From the NCBI RefSeq assembly GCF_011761355.1, contig NZ_JAASRW010000004.1, forward strand, positions 547,866 through 611,865: a stretch of 64,000 nucleotides of DNA, written 5' to 3'. The position numbers and the translations under genes were made by a program. This DNA is from Paenibacillus lupini. GTDB lineage: Bacteria > Bacillota > Bacilli > Paenibacillales > Paenibacillaceae. The notes under the pieces are model-generated. The model saw nothing but the letters and a program-made list of their open reading frames with translations, was not told where the DNA came from and did not search any database. Position 1 is the first letter of the stretch, and every line of letters starts with the position of its first letter. Shown here piece by piece: positions 34,530 through 43,140 of the stretch.

Positions 34530-35549
34530 ATGAATTCACGGTATGATTTGAAGCAAATTATGGATATAGATAAATGGCATAAGCTGCAGGACTCGATGTC
34601 GCTTGTTACGAAGATGGCTATTATTACAGTGGATTACAAAGGCGTCCCAGTATCAAAGCATAGCCAGTGCCAGGCATTCTGCTCTGCGGTGAGGAAGGAT
34701 CCCGCTTTATCTTCCTATTGCCAGAAATGTGATGCGCGAGGCGGGCTTGAGGCGGTTCGGTCGAATAAGCCTTATATATATCAGTGCCATTTTCAAATTC
34801 TTGATATCGCCATTCCAATTGTAGTCGATGATCAATATATTGGTGCCGTCATGGCGGGGCAGGTTAAGCTTCGAGATCCGGATGTGCCAATCGAGCAGAT
34901 TGTAACGAGACCTTCAAATGTGGAGACAGATAAAAAGTTTAAAGCGTTGCGCGAGGAATATGAATCGCTGCCAGTCTTGTCCTTCGAAGAGGTTGAGAAG
35001 ATTGCGGATATGCTGTTCCATCTATGCAACTATATCGTAGAGGAAGCAATTCGGAAGAGCGATATGCTTGAGATGTACCGTAATTCTATAACGTTGGAGC
35101 ATCCGGCACATGCACCAGACTCTTCTTATGAGCATATTCAAGCGCTGCAAAGTGAGCTGTCGAACACCTTAATTGAAAAGAAGATCAAGAAGTCTTCTAA
35201 TGTTTATCAGGCTGGTAATTCGCTCTTGCAGCCTGCTTTTGACCATATATTCCGGCATAAGCATGAGAATGTTGACTTGAAGGACATGGCTGCCTTATGC
35301 CACGTCAGTCCAAGTTATTTCAGCCGGATCTTCACCAAGGAGACAGGGGAGAACTTCTCGGTGTTTGTCCCTCATTTGAAGATTGGCTGGGCGAAGGAGT
35401 TGCTCGAGACAACGGAGCTGGCCGTTAATCAGATCAGCGATGAGCTGGGCTTCGCTGATGCAGGCTATTTTATCAAGACGTTTAGGAAATTCGAGAACCT
35501 TACTCCTGCTGCCTATCGGAAAATCTATCGAAATAATCGAGAGTTTTAG
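34530..35549 (+). CDS. PocR-domain AraC-family regulator
   Basis: A 339-residue regulator. ATG 34530 (MNSRYDLKQIMD) is preferred, eight bases after GGGG; the GTG at 34434 would add a hydrophobic stretch unlike the family. Residues about 5-170 form a PocR ligand-sensing domain with its Cys set ('HSQCQAFCSAVRKD', 'YCQKCDARGG'). PocR domains are linked to propanediol and glycerol metabolism (family knowledge). Two AraC helix-turn-helix motifs occupy about 235-335 ('VDLKDMAALCHVSPSYFSRIF', here VDLK…SRIF, and 'LGFADAGYFIKTFRKF'). Divergent from gldA-dhaK, which it probably activates. Confidence 0.9.
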   Translation: MNSRYDLKQIMDIDKWHKLQDSMSLVTKMAIITVDYKGVPVSKHSQCQAFCSAVRKDPALSSYCQKCDARGGLEAVRSNKPYIYQCHFQILDIAIPIVVDDQYIGAVMAGQVKLRDPDVPIEQIVTRPSNVETDKKFKALREEYESLPVLSFEEVEKIADMLFHLCNYIVEEAIRKSDMLEMYRNSITLEHPAHAPDSSYEHIQALQSELSNTLIEKKIKKSSNVYQAGNSLLQPAFDHIFRHKHENVDLKDMAALCHVSPSYFSRIFTKETGENFSVFVPHLKIGWAKELLETTELAVNQISDELGFADAGYFIKTFRKFENLTPAAYRKIYRNNREF

Positions 35550-35574
35550 TAAAAAATTAACTATACTTGCGCGA

Positions 35575-35617
35575 TTGCAATAACTTTTTCACGCCCATAT
35601 ACTTTGAGAAACCGGTT
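35575..35617 (+). promoter_or_regulatory. Promoter and operator of the second LacI gene
   Basis: TTGCAA at 35575-35580 and TATACT at 35598-35603, 17 bases apart, are followed by the palindrome AACCGGTT at 35610-35617 at the transcription start. This fits LacI autorepression. Confidence 0.65.
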
Positions 35618-35661
35618 ACTTAAACTTGCGACACGACTAACGGGAATGAGAAGGATGGTCT

Positions 35662-36678
35662 ATGATACCGACAATCAGAGATGTAGCTAGAGAAGCTAAT
35701 GTATCAATTGCGACCGTTTCTCGCGTTCTAAACGGATTAACAGGATACTCCGACAAAACCAAACAAAAGGTAATTAAGACGATTGAGGATATGGGCTATC
35801 ATCCAAACGCGATTGCGCGTTACTTGAATAATAGACGCACCCAGACAATAGGGGTCATGATCCCTGCTGTAACTAACGAGTTTGCCTCTGCAGTTCTGCA
35901 GGGAGTTGAAGAATATGCGCTGGAGCGCGGCTACAGCGTTTTTGTCTGCAATACGGCCGTTGACGGGAACCAGACGATGAAATATTTGCAGGTGCTGAGG
36001 GAAAAGAAGATTGATGGCATCGTATTTGTATGTGAAGTGCTGGATAATGAGCATAAGAATCTGCTTGAGGCGATGAAGGTGCCGATTGTACTCGTGTCTT
36101 CAGTAACTGATGATCCCCATATTCCGTACGTAAGGGTGGATGACAAGCAGGCTGCATACGATGCGGTCCGTTATTTGATCGAGAAGGGACATAAGGACAT
36201 CGGGATGATCAGCGGTTCACAAGAGGATCCGATCGCCGGCACGTTACGTCAACAAGGGTATAGGGATGCTTTGTACGATAAAGGAATTGCATTCCGCAGA
36301 TCTCGTGTCGTGTATGGCGATTTCCATTATGACAGTGGAATGACAGCGATGGAGACTCTGTTGAAGCAAGATAAAGGGATTACGGCGGTTTTTGCTGCAA
36401 GTGATGAAATGGCGGTTGGTGCTATGAATTATGCTATGCAGCAAGGGATCCGAATCCCTGAAGAGATTTCCTTTATCGGATATGATAATATCCGGCTGTC
36501 TAGAATGATTTATCCGGCCTTGACGACGGTAGGGCAGCCATTACTGCAACTGGGGCAGGAAGCAGTCAGCAAGCTGATCACGATGATTGAAACGGGTCGT
36601 ACAGTTTCAAGCCAAGTCGTTCCGCATGAGATTGTAGAGCGGCAGACCGTTAGGGATATTTGCATACATAACATATGA
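35662..36678 (+). CDS. LacI-family transcriptional regulator
   Basis: A 338-residue repressor. The helix-turn-helix is at 3-50 ('TIRDVAREANVSIATVSRVL', then the hinge 'NAIARYLNNRRTQTIGVMIP'), and the ribose-binding-like effector domain at 60-338 ('TNEFASAVLQGVEEYA', 'GMISGSQEDP', 'AASDEMAVGAMNYAMQQG', 'PALTTVGQP'). GAGAAGG precedes the ATG. It probably controls itself through AACCGGTT and the GH43/SDR pair downstream, although that site is not repeated before the GH43 gene. Effector unknown, probably a small sugar. Confidence 0.92.
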   Translation: MIPTIRDVAREANVSIATVSRVLNGLTGYSDKTKQKVIKTIEDMGYHPNAIARYLNNRRTQTIGVMIPAVTNEFASAVLQGVEEYALERGYSVFVCNTAVDGNQTMKYLQVLREKKIDGIVFVCEVLDNEHKNLLEAMKVPIVLVSSVTDDPHIPYVRVDDKQAAYDAVRYLIEKGHKDIGMISGSQEDPIAGTLRQQGYRDALYDKGIAFRRSRVVYGDFHYDSGMTAMETLLKQDKGITAVFAASDEMAVGAMNYAMQQGIRIPEEISFIGYDNIRLSRMIYPALTTVGQPLLQLGQEAVSKLITMIETGRTVSSQVVPHEIVERQTVRDICIHNI

Positions 36679-36779
36679 AAATGCGTGGCGGCCCAAAGGA
36701 ATTGGACTGTCACGTATTTTTTGCATATTGAGGTGAAGGAGGTTTGAACATTATATCGCTGTAATGATCTATTGCTCGT

Positions 36780-36972
36780 CGCATGTTGGAATTTCTCCAG
36801 TATACGCAAGTTTAGTGCTGCTAATTAGCCTCTATGCTGGATTCCATCCAACGTAATTAAGCAATATACATTGCTACTAGCTGATATGAGTTCATTATGC
36901 TGTATAGAATCCAACATAGCCGAGAGAGTAAGGTTAGCAGCTGGAATTCTACTGGATTAAATCCAACATAGC
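36780..36972. repeat. Dispersed four-unit inverted repeat element, copy B
   Basis: Units start at 36780, 36831, 36898 and 36950 (spacing 51, 67, 52), matching copies A and C. The last unit reads TACT then GGATTAAATCCAACATAGC. The second unit is nearly symmetrical and could be read either way. The rest of the 482-base gap 36679-37160 holds no gene that I can see, only a cre-like site near its end. Confidence 0.8.
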
Positions 36973-37114
36973 ATTAGGCGTGCGAACTGCTTTTCTTTTT
37001 TCATATTTGTCGTGATTTTCTAGTTTTATATTGAACAATCTCCCCCAGATGTTATCATTAATTGACATAGGGGACTTGGACGAATACCAGACAGCTGGTA
37101 GCGACAGTCAGTTA

Positions 37115-37128
37115 TGAAAGCGATCTCA
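37115..37128 (+). promoter_or_regulatory. cre-like (CcpA) site upstream of the GH43 gene
   Basis: TGAAAGCGATCTCA fits the consensus TGWAANCGNTNWCA at every defined position. It lies 33 bases upstream of the ATG. Confidence 0.55.
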
Positions 37129-37160
37129 ACATCCCGGATTGTGCAAATATGGAGGGGAAT

Positions 37161-38045
37161 ATGATGGCGAATCAATAAACGGCAATCAAGGGAGAATGGG
37201 CAGATCCGTTCCTGCTTAAAGACGGCGATGACTATTATCTATACCCAACGAAGGACAGCAAAGGATGGCTGTACGAGAAATTCCATGTTTTTCACAGTAA
37301 GGATCTGATTAATTGGGATGGCCCTTATCTTGCTCTGGATCTTAACGATGTAGAGTGGGCCAGCTCGAGAGCTTGGGCGCCTGGCATTAACAAATTCAAT
37401 GGCAAGTACTATATGTATTTCTCTGCAGAAGCGCAGATTGGCGCAGCTGTTGCGGATTCTCCACTTGGCCCTTTCCGGGATATTCTTGGCCGGCCGCTTA
37501 TTACGAAGGATCAATATCAATGTCAAAGTATTGATGCGGATTTATTCATCGAGGATGACAACCAGCCGTATCTGCTATGGGGGCAAGGAAAGTGTTGGAT
37601 CGTTCCCCTTGAGGATGATATGGTAACCTTCAAGACGGAGCCGGTATTGCTGTCTGATCAGCTGTATCGTAATAAAGGGGCTGATCCAATTATGACGGAT
37701 AACGGTATTTATAATGAGGGTCCTCATTTGCAAAAAATCGACGGCGAGTATGTGCTGACTTGGAGCAATTACGATACACGGGATCCGCGTTATCAAATCT
37801 GTTTTGCGAGGAGCGGCCATATCTTTGGGCCTTATGAATCGCCTGAGGATAATCGCGTGACAACACCGTCAGAGAAGTTCTTTGGCACTGGTCACGCTTC
37901 AATGGCCCGCTATGAGGATGGCTGGGTATTATGCTACCACCGGCTGATTGATCCGGAGACAACCGTGCTTCGTGAGACATGTATTAGCAAGATGGAATTT
38001 ATCGATGGCAAGCTGATCGTTAATGTAGATGCCTGTCTAGAGTAA
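37161..38045 (+). pseudogene. GH43-family glycosidase with an ochre stop at codon 6
   Basis: ATG at 37161 (GGAGGGG upstream) is followed by MMANQ and then TAA at 37176-37178. After it the same frame stays open for 289 codons to 38045 and is plainly GH43: 'WADPFLLKDGDDYYLYPTKD' with the catalytic-base Asp in WADPF, 'RAWAPGINKFNGKYYMYF', 'SIDADLFIEDDNQPYLLWG', 'YNEGPHLQKIDG' (candidate acid Glu), and 'GTGHASMARYEDG'. No in-frame ATG occurs before 37413 and no ribosome-binding site precedes one, so an intact enzyme would need read-through. The family includes alpha-arabinofuranosidases and beta-xylosidases. No signal peptide, so cytoplasmic. Followed 24 bases later by an SDR. A sequencing error is possible. 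Confidence 0.85.
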
Positions 38046-38069
38046 TAGGATAAGGGAGGAAATAGGATA

Positions 38070-38759
38070 ATGAATATACTAATTACGGGTGCTAATCGGG
38101 GACTTGGTTATGAAATGGTTGTTGAGGCGCTTGAACGCGGCCATCATGTTATAGCAGGAGCAAGACAGGCAAGTCAAAAGCTGGCGGGCTTACAAGAGCA
38201 GTATGGTGAGCAGCTTGAGACGGTACAACTCGATGTTACGGATGAAGCTGGAATAGCTGCTCTGGCGGCTACCCTGAAGGAGCAGGATCGGACGTTAGGT
38301 GCCATCATTAATAACGCAGCGATTCTAGCAGCGCGGAATACATCTATCGAAGAGCTTGATATGAACGATGTTCTGCAATCTTTTGATATTAACCTGTTTG
38401 GTCCGATGCGGGTTGTGAAGCATTTCCTTCCTCTCTTAACGGAGCCAGGAGCAGCCATTATGAATATTTCCTCTGAAGCGGGAAGTATAACGAATGCTTA
38501 TCCAGGCGATTATCCATACGGTATAACGAAGACGGCATTAAATATGTTCACTCAACAGCTGCTTTCCGCTGTGAAGGAGCGGGGAGTTCAAGTGGTGAGC
38601 GTGCATCCGGGTTGGATGAAGACAGACATGGGTGGGGAGCAGGCTCCTACTGATCCACGGCAAAGCTCGAAGGGAATTCTCGATATTATCGAGGGGCGAA
38701 TTGTTCCTCAAGGGAAGTTCAACTTTGTAGATTATACAGGTAAGGAAATGCCAATCTAA
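38070..38759 (+). CDS. Short-chain dehydrogenase/reductase
   Basis: A 229-residue cytoplasmic NAD(P)-dependent oxidoreductase. Cofactor motif 'ITGANRGLGYEMV', 'NNAAILA' and 'ISSEAG', with the catalytic YxxxK in 'YPYGITKTALNMF'. 'GGAGG' lies upstream within 'AAGGGAGGAAATAGG'. The sequence resembles carbonyl reductase/C-factor-like SDRs ('SVHPGWMKTDMGG'). Downstream partner of the GH43 gene in the same operon; substrate unknown. Confidence 0.88.
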   Translation: MNILITGANRGLGYEMVVEALERGHHVIAGARQASQKLAGLQEQYGEQLETVQLDVTDEAGIAALAATLKEQDRTLGAIINNAAILAARNTSIEELDMNDVLQSFDINLFGPMRVVKHFLPLLTEPGAAIMNISSEAGSITNAYPGDYPYGITKTALNMFTQQLLSAVKERGVQVVSVHPGWMKTDMGGEQAPTDPRQSSKGILDIIEGRIVPQGKFNFVDYTGKEMPI

Positions 38760-38818
38760 ACGCTACATTCTCTGCATTTTCTCCTTCTCCGCTTCCGAAG
38801 TTGATATGTCAATTCAAC

Positions 38819-38847
38819 TTGGCAAATAACATATATCATGATATATT
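38819..38847 (+). promoter_or_regulatory. Promoter with internal palindrome, GntR/LacI-type regulator gene
   Basis: TTGGCA at 38819-38824 and TATATT at 38842-38847, 17 bases apart. The perfect palindrome ATATATCATGATATAT at 38831-38846 fills the spacer and the -10, so bound protein would block it. Confidence 0.62.
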
Positions 38848-38896
38848 ATTATATATATTGAACACTTGTCAGGTGGAAGACGGGGGAACGAACAGG

Positions 38897-40048
38897 ATGA
38901 ATGAATCATCGAAACCGATGTATGAACGGATATTTGAAGCACTCCGCGAAGACATTCGTGAGAAGAAATATGAACCGGGCGACCGAGTTCCTTCCGAGAA
39001 GGAGCTGGGCGACGAATACAATGTCAGCAGGATCACAAGCAAGAAGGCGCTTGAGCTGCTGGCCACTGAAGGATATATTGTTAGGCAGCCGGGCCGCGGC
39101 TCGTTCGTGTCGGATCAGCCAACGCCGCAAGCGAAGCATTCCGCTGTCGCTAGCGTTCCGGCTCAAAAGACGCGTAAAGAAGACGGCAGGCTGCTGATTG
39201 GCCTTGTCATTACTGACTTTGCGGACAGCTACGGCAACGGATTGATCTATGGCATGGAAGAGGCTTCGCGCCAGCACAACTGCTATCTGGTCCTTCGGCG
39301 GACGTTTGGTAATCCGGCACTTGAAGAGGAAGCGATCAAGGGGCTGCTGGAGCTTGGGGTAGACGGTCTCATTATTTTCCCTGCGCAGGGCGAATATTTT
39401 AATGCGGAGATCCTGAAGCTGGTCATCAACCAGTTCCCATTTGTGCTTGTCGACCGCCATTTGAAAGGCATCTCGGCGAGTTCAATTGCAACAGACAATG
39501 TAGGCGCAGCGAAGGATGGTACAGACCATTTGTTCGAGCTTGGGCACAAATTTATTGCCTTTCTGACCCCTCCGCCGGTTGATACAACCGCGATTGAGGA
39601 GCGGATTGAAGGGTTTATTCAAGCCCATGCGGAGAAAGGCATTGTTGTGGATCGTGAGATCTGGATGGAGAATATTACGTCAACGCTTCCGAAGCATAAT
39701 ACAGAAGAGAATAAGCAGATGGATATTCAGAAAATTATTGACCATCTGATTAATCATCCACAGATTACTGCGCTGTTTGCGACCGAATATAATATTGGGC
39801 AGATTGCTTATCAAGCGGTGCGGCAGATGGGCAAGTCTGTACCTGAGGACTATTCAATCGTCTGCTTTGACTGTCCAGAGACGAATGGACGTTATCCGTT
39901 CACTCACCTTAGTCAGAACCAGCATGAGATGGGGCGGGTTGCGTTTGAGAACGTGCTCAAGCTTTGGGGTGGACAATCCGTGCCAAATAAAATCCTGCTG
40001 GATGCTTCGCTTGTCATCAGCGACTCGACAGGTCAGGCTAAGCAATAA
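38897..40048 (+). CDS. GntR-type HTH/LacI-type effector domain regulator (AraR-like)
   Basis: A 383-residue repressor. ATG 38897 (MNESSKPMYERIFEALRED) follows GGGGGAAC; the frame back to 38801 crosses the promoter and is rejected. N-terminal GntR winged helix at about 5-72 ('KYEPGDRVPSEKELGDEYNV', 'RQPGRGSFVSDQ') and a LacI/ribose-binding-like effector domain at about 100-380 ('LLIGLVITDFADSYGNGLIY', 'VDGLIIFPAQGEYF', 'VDRHLKGISASSIATDN'). This fusion is the AraR layout (family knowledge). Position suggests it controls the mannan genes that follow. A strong terminator separates them. Confidence 0.92.
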   Translation: MNESSKPMYERIFEALREDIREKKYEPGDRVPSEKELGDEYNVSRITSKKALELLATEGYIVRQPGRGSFVSDQPTPQAKHSAVASVPAQKTRKEDGRLLIGLVITDFADSYGNGLIYGMEEASRQHNCYLVLRRTFGNPALEEEAIKGLLELGVDGLIIFPAQGEYFNAEILKLVINQFPFVLVDRHLKGISASSIATDNVGAAKDGTDHLFELGHKFIAFLTPPPVDTTAIEERIEGFIQAHAEKGIVVDREIWMENITSTLPKHNTEENKQMDIQKIIDHLINHPQITALFATEYNIGQIAYQAVRQMGKSVPEDYSIVCFDCPETNGRYPFTHLSQNQHEMGRVAFENVLKLWGGQSVPNKILLDASLVISDSTGQAKQ

Positions 40049-40065
40049 GACATGATTAAAGCGAC

Positions 40066-40098
40066 AACAGCCTCCATTCTCGGAGGCTGTTTTTTTGT
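40066..40098 (+). terminator. Terminator after the GntR/LacI-type regulator
   Basis: AACAGCCTCC, loop ATTCTC, GGAGGCTGTT followed by seven T residues. Confidence 0.9.
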
Positions 40099-40231
40099 TG
40101 AGTCCAGGTAGTGATTTGTCGAAGTATGGCGGAAGAACGCTCAAATTTCGAGATAAGGAGCTTTTTCGTGAGCCATTAGTCCTGTGTAAATAGTATAAAA
40201 GATTGGTATAAACAATATAGAAAAATACATA

Positions 40232-40287
40232 TTGACATACCATATACATGCCAATATAATAGCAATATCAAATGAAAGCGTTTTACA
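40232..40287 (+). promoter_or_regulatory. Consensus promoter and cre-like site of the mannan operon
   Basis: TTGACA at 40232-40237, a 17-base spacer and TATAAT at 40255-40260: a perfect sigma-A promoter, so tight repression is expected. The spacer contains CATATACATG, similar to the palindrome in the regulator's own promoter. TGAAAGCGTTTTACA at 40273-40287 resembles a cre site with one extra base. Confidence 0.8.
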
Positions 40288-40324
40288 AATCATTGATTAA
40301 CGGCAACAAGGAGGAAGGAATAGC

Positions 40325-41620
40325 ATGGCTCAATCGACAGAAATCCCGGCATCCCTCACAAAACTGGTGGATCGTATAAAGGATAAATTACCGGACCACC
40401 CCAATTGGGCCGCAATATTCGAGAAGGCGATCCACAATACACTGCAGACAACTATTCAGCGGATGCCGGATGGTACGACATTTGTTATAACAGGTGATAT
40501 ACCAGCTATGTGGCTTCGTGATTCGGCGGCTCAGCTTCGTCCGTTTCTGGTGCTGGCATCTGAGGATGCCGAGCTGGCTGATCTGATCGAAGGTCTGGTA
40601 CGAAGACAAATGGCCTCGGTGCTCATTGATCCGTATGCAAATGCCTTCAACAACGGACCAACGGGTAAAGGTCATCAGGATGACCTGACAGATACAGGCC
40701 CATCCATCTGGGAACGCAAATACGAAATTGATTCGCTTTGTTACCCGCTCCAGCTCAGTTATCTGCTGTGGAAAAATACCGGCCGGACCTCGCAATTTGA
40801 TGAGACGTTCAGGCAGGCGGCAGATGCGATCTTGAATCTATGGACAACGGAGCAAAATCACGAGACCGCTTCTCCTTACCGGTTCCAGCGCTTTAACTGC
40901 GCACCAACGGATACGCTTCTCCGTGAGGGGAAAGGAACAGAGACTGGCTATACCGGCATGACATGGAGCGGCTTCCGCCCAAGCGATGATGCTTGTACAT
41001 ACGGCTATCTCATTCCAGCGAATATGTTCGCGGTTGTTGTGCTGAAATATTTGAAGGAAATTGCGGAAGAAGTACTTGGCGACGAGGAGCTTGCAGCACG
41101 CGCAGCTAAGCTTGGCGAGGAAATCGATCAAGGCATCCAAACCTACGGTATTACCGAGCATCCGCAATTTGGAAAAATTTACGCTTATGAAACAGATGGA
41201 CTTGGCCATTACAATTTTATGGATGATGCGAATGTACCAAGCCTCTTATCGATTCCATATCTCGGCTATACCTCACAGGAGGATCCGATTTACCGCAATA
41301 CTCGAAGCTTTATCTTGAGCAGCAGCAATCCTTATTATTTCGCAGGCGAAGCAGCGGCCGGAATCGGAAGTCCACATACGCCTGACCAATACATTTGGCA
41401 TATTGCGTTGGCGATGCAGGGTTTAACGACGGAAGATCGTTCCGAGAAGGAAAGATTGCTTACTCTCATGGAGGCAACAACAGCCGGTACCGGCTTCATG
41501 CATGAAGGCTTCCATGTGGATGATCCGTACCAGTTCAGCCGTCCTTGGTTCTCCTGGGCGAACATGATGTTCAGCGAGCTTCTGCTGGATTATTGTGGGA
41601 TTCAAGTGCAAACAAAATAA
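40325..41620 (+). CDS. GH125 exo-alpha-1,6-mannosidase
   Basis: A 431-residue metal-independent enzyme; AAGGAGG precedes the ATG. GH125 signatures: 'FVITGDIPAMWLRDSAAQL' (about 53-71), 'GPSIWERKYEIDSLCYPL', 'MTWSGFRPSDDAC' (about 213-225), 'DDANVPSLLSIPYLGY'. It is an (alpha/alpha)6 barrel that removes non-reducing alpha-1,6-linked mannose (family knowledge). No signal peptide, so it acts inside the cell on imported manno-oligosaccharides. It is first in the mannan operon with the ABC importer and three GH76 enzymes. Confidence 0.93.
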   Translation: MAQSTEIPASLTKLVDRIKDKLPDHPNWAAIFEKAIHNTLQTTIQRMPDGTTFVITGDIPAMWLRDSAAQLRPFLVLASEDAELADLIEGLVRRQMASVLIDPYANAFNNGPTGKGHQDDLTDTGPSIWERKYEIDSLCYPLQLSYLLWKNTGRTSQFDETFRQAADAILNLWTTEQNHETASPYRFQRFNCAPTDTLLREGKGTETGYTGMTWSGFRPSDDACTYGYLIPANMFAVVVLKYLKEIAEEVLGDEELAARAAKLGEEIDQGIQTYGITEHPQFGKIYAYETDGLGHYNFMDDANVPSLLSIPYLGYTSQEDPIYRNTRSFILSSSNPYYFAGEAAAGIGSPHTPDQYIWHIALAMQGLTTEDRSEKERLLTLMEATTAGTGFMHEGFHVDDPYQFSRPWFSWANMMFSELLLDYCGIQVQTK

Positions 41621-41721
41621 AAGCGGTTTCATAGAAGGTTCTGCCCTTAAGGCGGCTTTCTTCGAAATATAAAGGTTCAAGTAGAAACTCATTGGGTTAC
41701 TAAAAAAGGGAGGCATGAAAA

Positions 41722-43056
41722 GTGAAAAAATGGATCACGATAATGGCCTTGGTCACAGTTGTAGCAACAGCTGGCTGCGCAAACACATCTACAAGCAGCA
41801 ATGGTAACAGCAATACAAATGCAAACACTGGTACGAACGAGCAAACAGATAACGCATCAGGGAATGCTGGAGGCGGCAAGGCAGTAGAGCTGACGTTCTG
41901 GGGTGACTGGGCTGGTGACGGCCAGAAGCAGTTCCAGACGATGGTTGATGCTTTTAACAAGTCGCAGGATAAAATCCATGTTAAATACGTGCTGCAGCAG
42001 GACTTGATTACGAAGTTCCTGACGGCTGCTACATCCGGCGGCGCACCTGACGTTCTGCTCTGGGATAGATGGCGTACACCGCTGTATGCACCAAAAAATG
42101 TCCTTCATCCGATTGATGATTACATGAATCAGGACGGCTTGAACAAGGATGATTTCTACGGCGAAGCGCTGAAGGAATTGACCAATAGTGACAAGCTGTA
42201 CGGCCTTCCTTTAACGGTTGATGCCCGCGCTCTTTTCTATAACAAAAAGCTTCTGAGCGATGCAGGTGTAACGCAGCCTCCTACGACATGGGATGAGCTC
42301 GAACAAGCTGCAGTCAAGACAACCAAGTGGAACGGCAGCAAGCTCGAAGTGGCCGGCTTCTCGCTTGGCGACAATGGCCTCTTTAATATGTATCTTCAAC
42401 AGGCGGGCGGCCAAATGCTGACCGATGATGGCAAAACAAACTTTAATAATGAAAAAGGCCTAGCGGTGCTTAATTTCTGGGATCGTATGCTGAACGAGGA
42501 AAAAGTGTATAAAGTCGGCTTTGAGCAAGGGCTTGGTGAAGGTACGGATGCCTTCGCAACTGGCAAGGTTGCCATGACTTATAACGGTCCATGGATGCTC
42601 AGCACTTATAAGAAATACGGTAAGGATCTGGACTTCGGGGTTGTTCCGCCTCCAGCAGGACCAAATGGTGACAAGGGCGGCGTGATGGGTGGCTTTGGCC
42701 TTGTAATTCCAGAAGCTTCGAAGCATCAGGCAGAGGCATGGGAGTTCATCAAATGGTGGACGGCTAACAAAGACAATGCACTGTTGTGGGCAAAAACAAG
42801 TCTTAACATCCCTGGCTACAAACCGGCGCTGGAAGATCCGTTCTTCCAAGATGATCCGCTCTATAAGCCATTCCTTGACACGCTTGAATTCGCAAAAGTT
42901 CGTCCATCTCACCCTGGCTACTCCGTAATGGAGACGGAAGCACTTATTCCGAATCTGGAGTTGTTCCAGCAGAAGAAGCAAAAAGCAGAGGATACACTGA
43001 AGAAAGCGCAAGAGCGAGGGGATCAGCAGCTCGCTGACAACGTAGACGTGAAATAA
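41722..43056 (+). CDS. ABC transporter sugar-binding lipoprotein (mannan locus)
   Basis: A 444-residue lipoprotein with a GTG start nine bases after AGGGAGG. Lipobox TVVATAGC gives a lipidated Cys at about residue 19, then an Asn/Thr/Ser-rich linker. Family 1 solute-binding fold: 'LTFWGDWAGDGQKQFQTMVD', 'APDVLLWDRWRTPLYAPKNV', 'YGLPLTVDARALFYNKKLL', 'GKVAMTYNGPWMLSTY'. It should bind manno-oligosaccharides (from context) and deliver them to the permeases at 43141 and 44044. A GNRA-loop hairpin follows and should raise its expression over the permeases. Confidence 0.92.
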   Translation: MKKWITIMALVTVVATAGCANTSTSSNGNSNTNANTGTNEQTDNASGNAGGGKAVELTFWGDWAGDGQKQFQTMVDAFNKSQDKIHVKYVLQQDLITKFLTAATSGGAPDVLLWDRWRTPLYAPKNVLHPIDDYMNQDGLNKDDFYGEALKELTNSDKLYGLPLTVDARALFYNKKLLSDAGVTQPPTTWDELEQAAVKTTKWNGSKLEVAGFSLGDNGLFNMYLQQAGGQMLTDDGKTNFNNEKGLAVLNFWDRMLNEEKVYKVGFEQGLGEGTDAFATGKVAMTYNGPWMLSTYKKYGKDLDFGVVPPPAGPNGDKGGVMGGFGLVIPEASKHQAEAWEFIKWWTANKDNALLWAKTSLNIPGYKPALEDPFFQDDPLYKPFLDTLEFAKVRPSHPGYSVMETEALIPNLELFQQKKQKAEDTLKKAQERGDQQLADNVDVK

Positions 43057-43084
43057 TACCGCTTCTGTAAAGCTATAAGGAAGA

Positions 43085-43112
43085 GATAAAGGGAGGGAGA
43101 CCTCCCTTTATC
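43085..43112 (+). other. Intercistronic hairpin with GAGA tetraloop
   Basis: GATAAAGGGAGG, loop GAGA (GNRA type), CCTCCCTTTATC: a perfect 12-bp stem between binding protein and permease, parallel to 17583-17611. Confidence 0.8.
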
Positions 43113-43140
43113 CTTTCTCACAAGGAAAGGAGGAGTGCTG

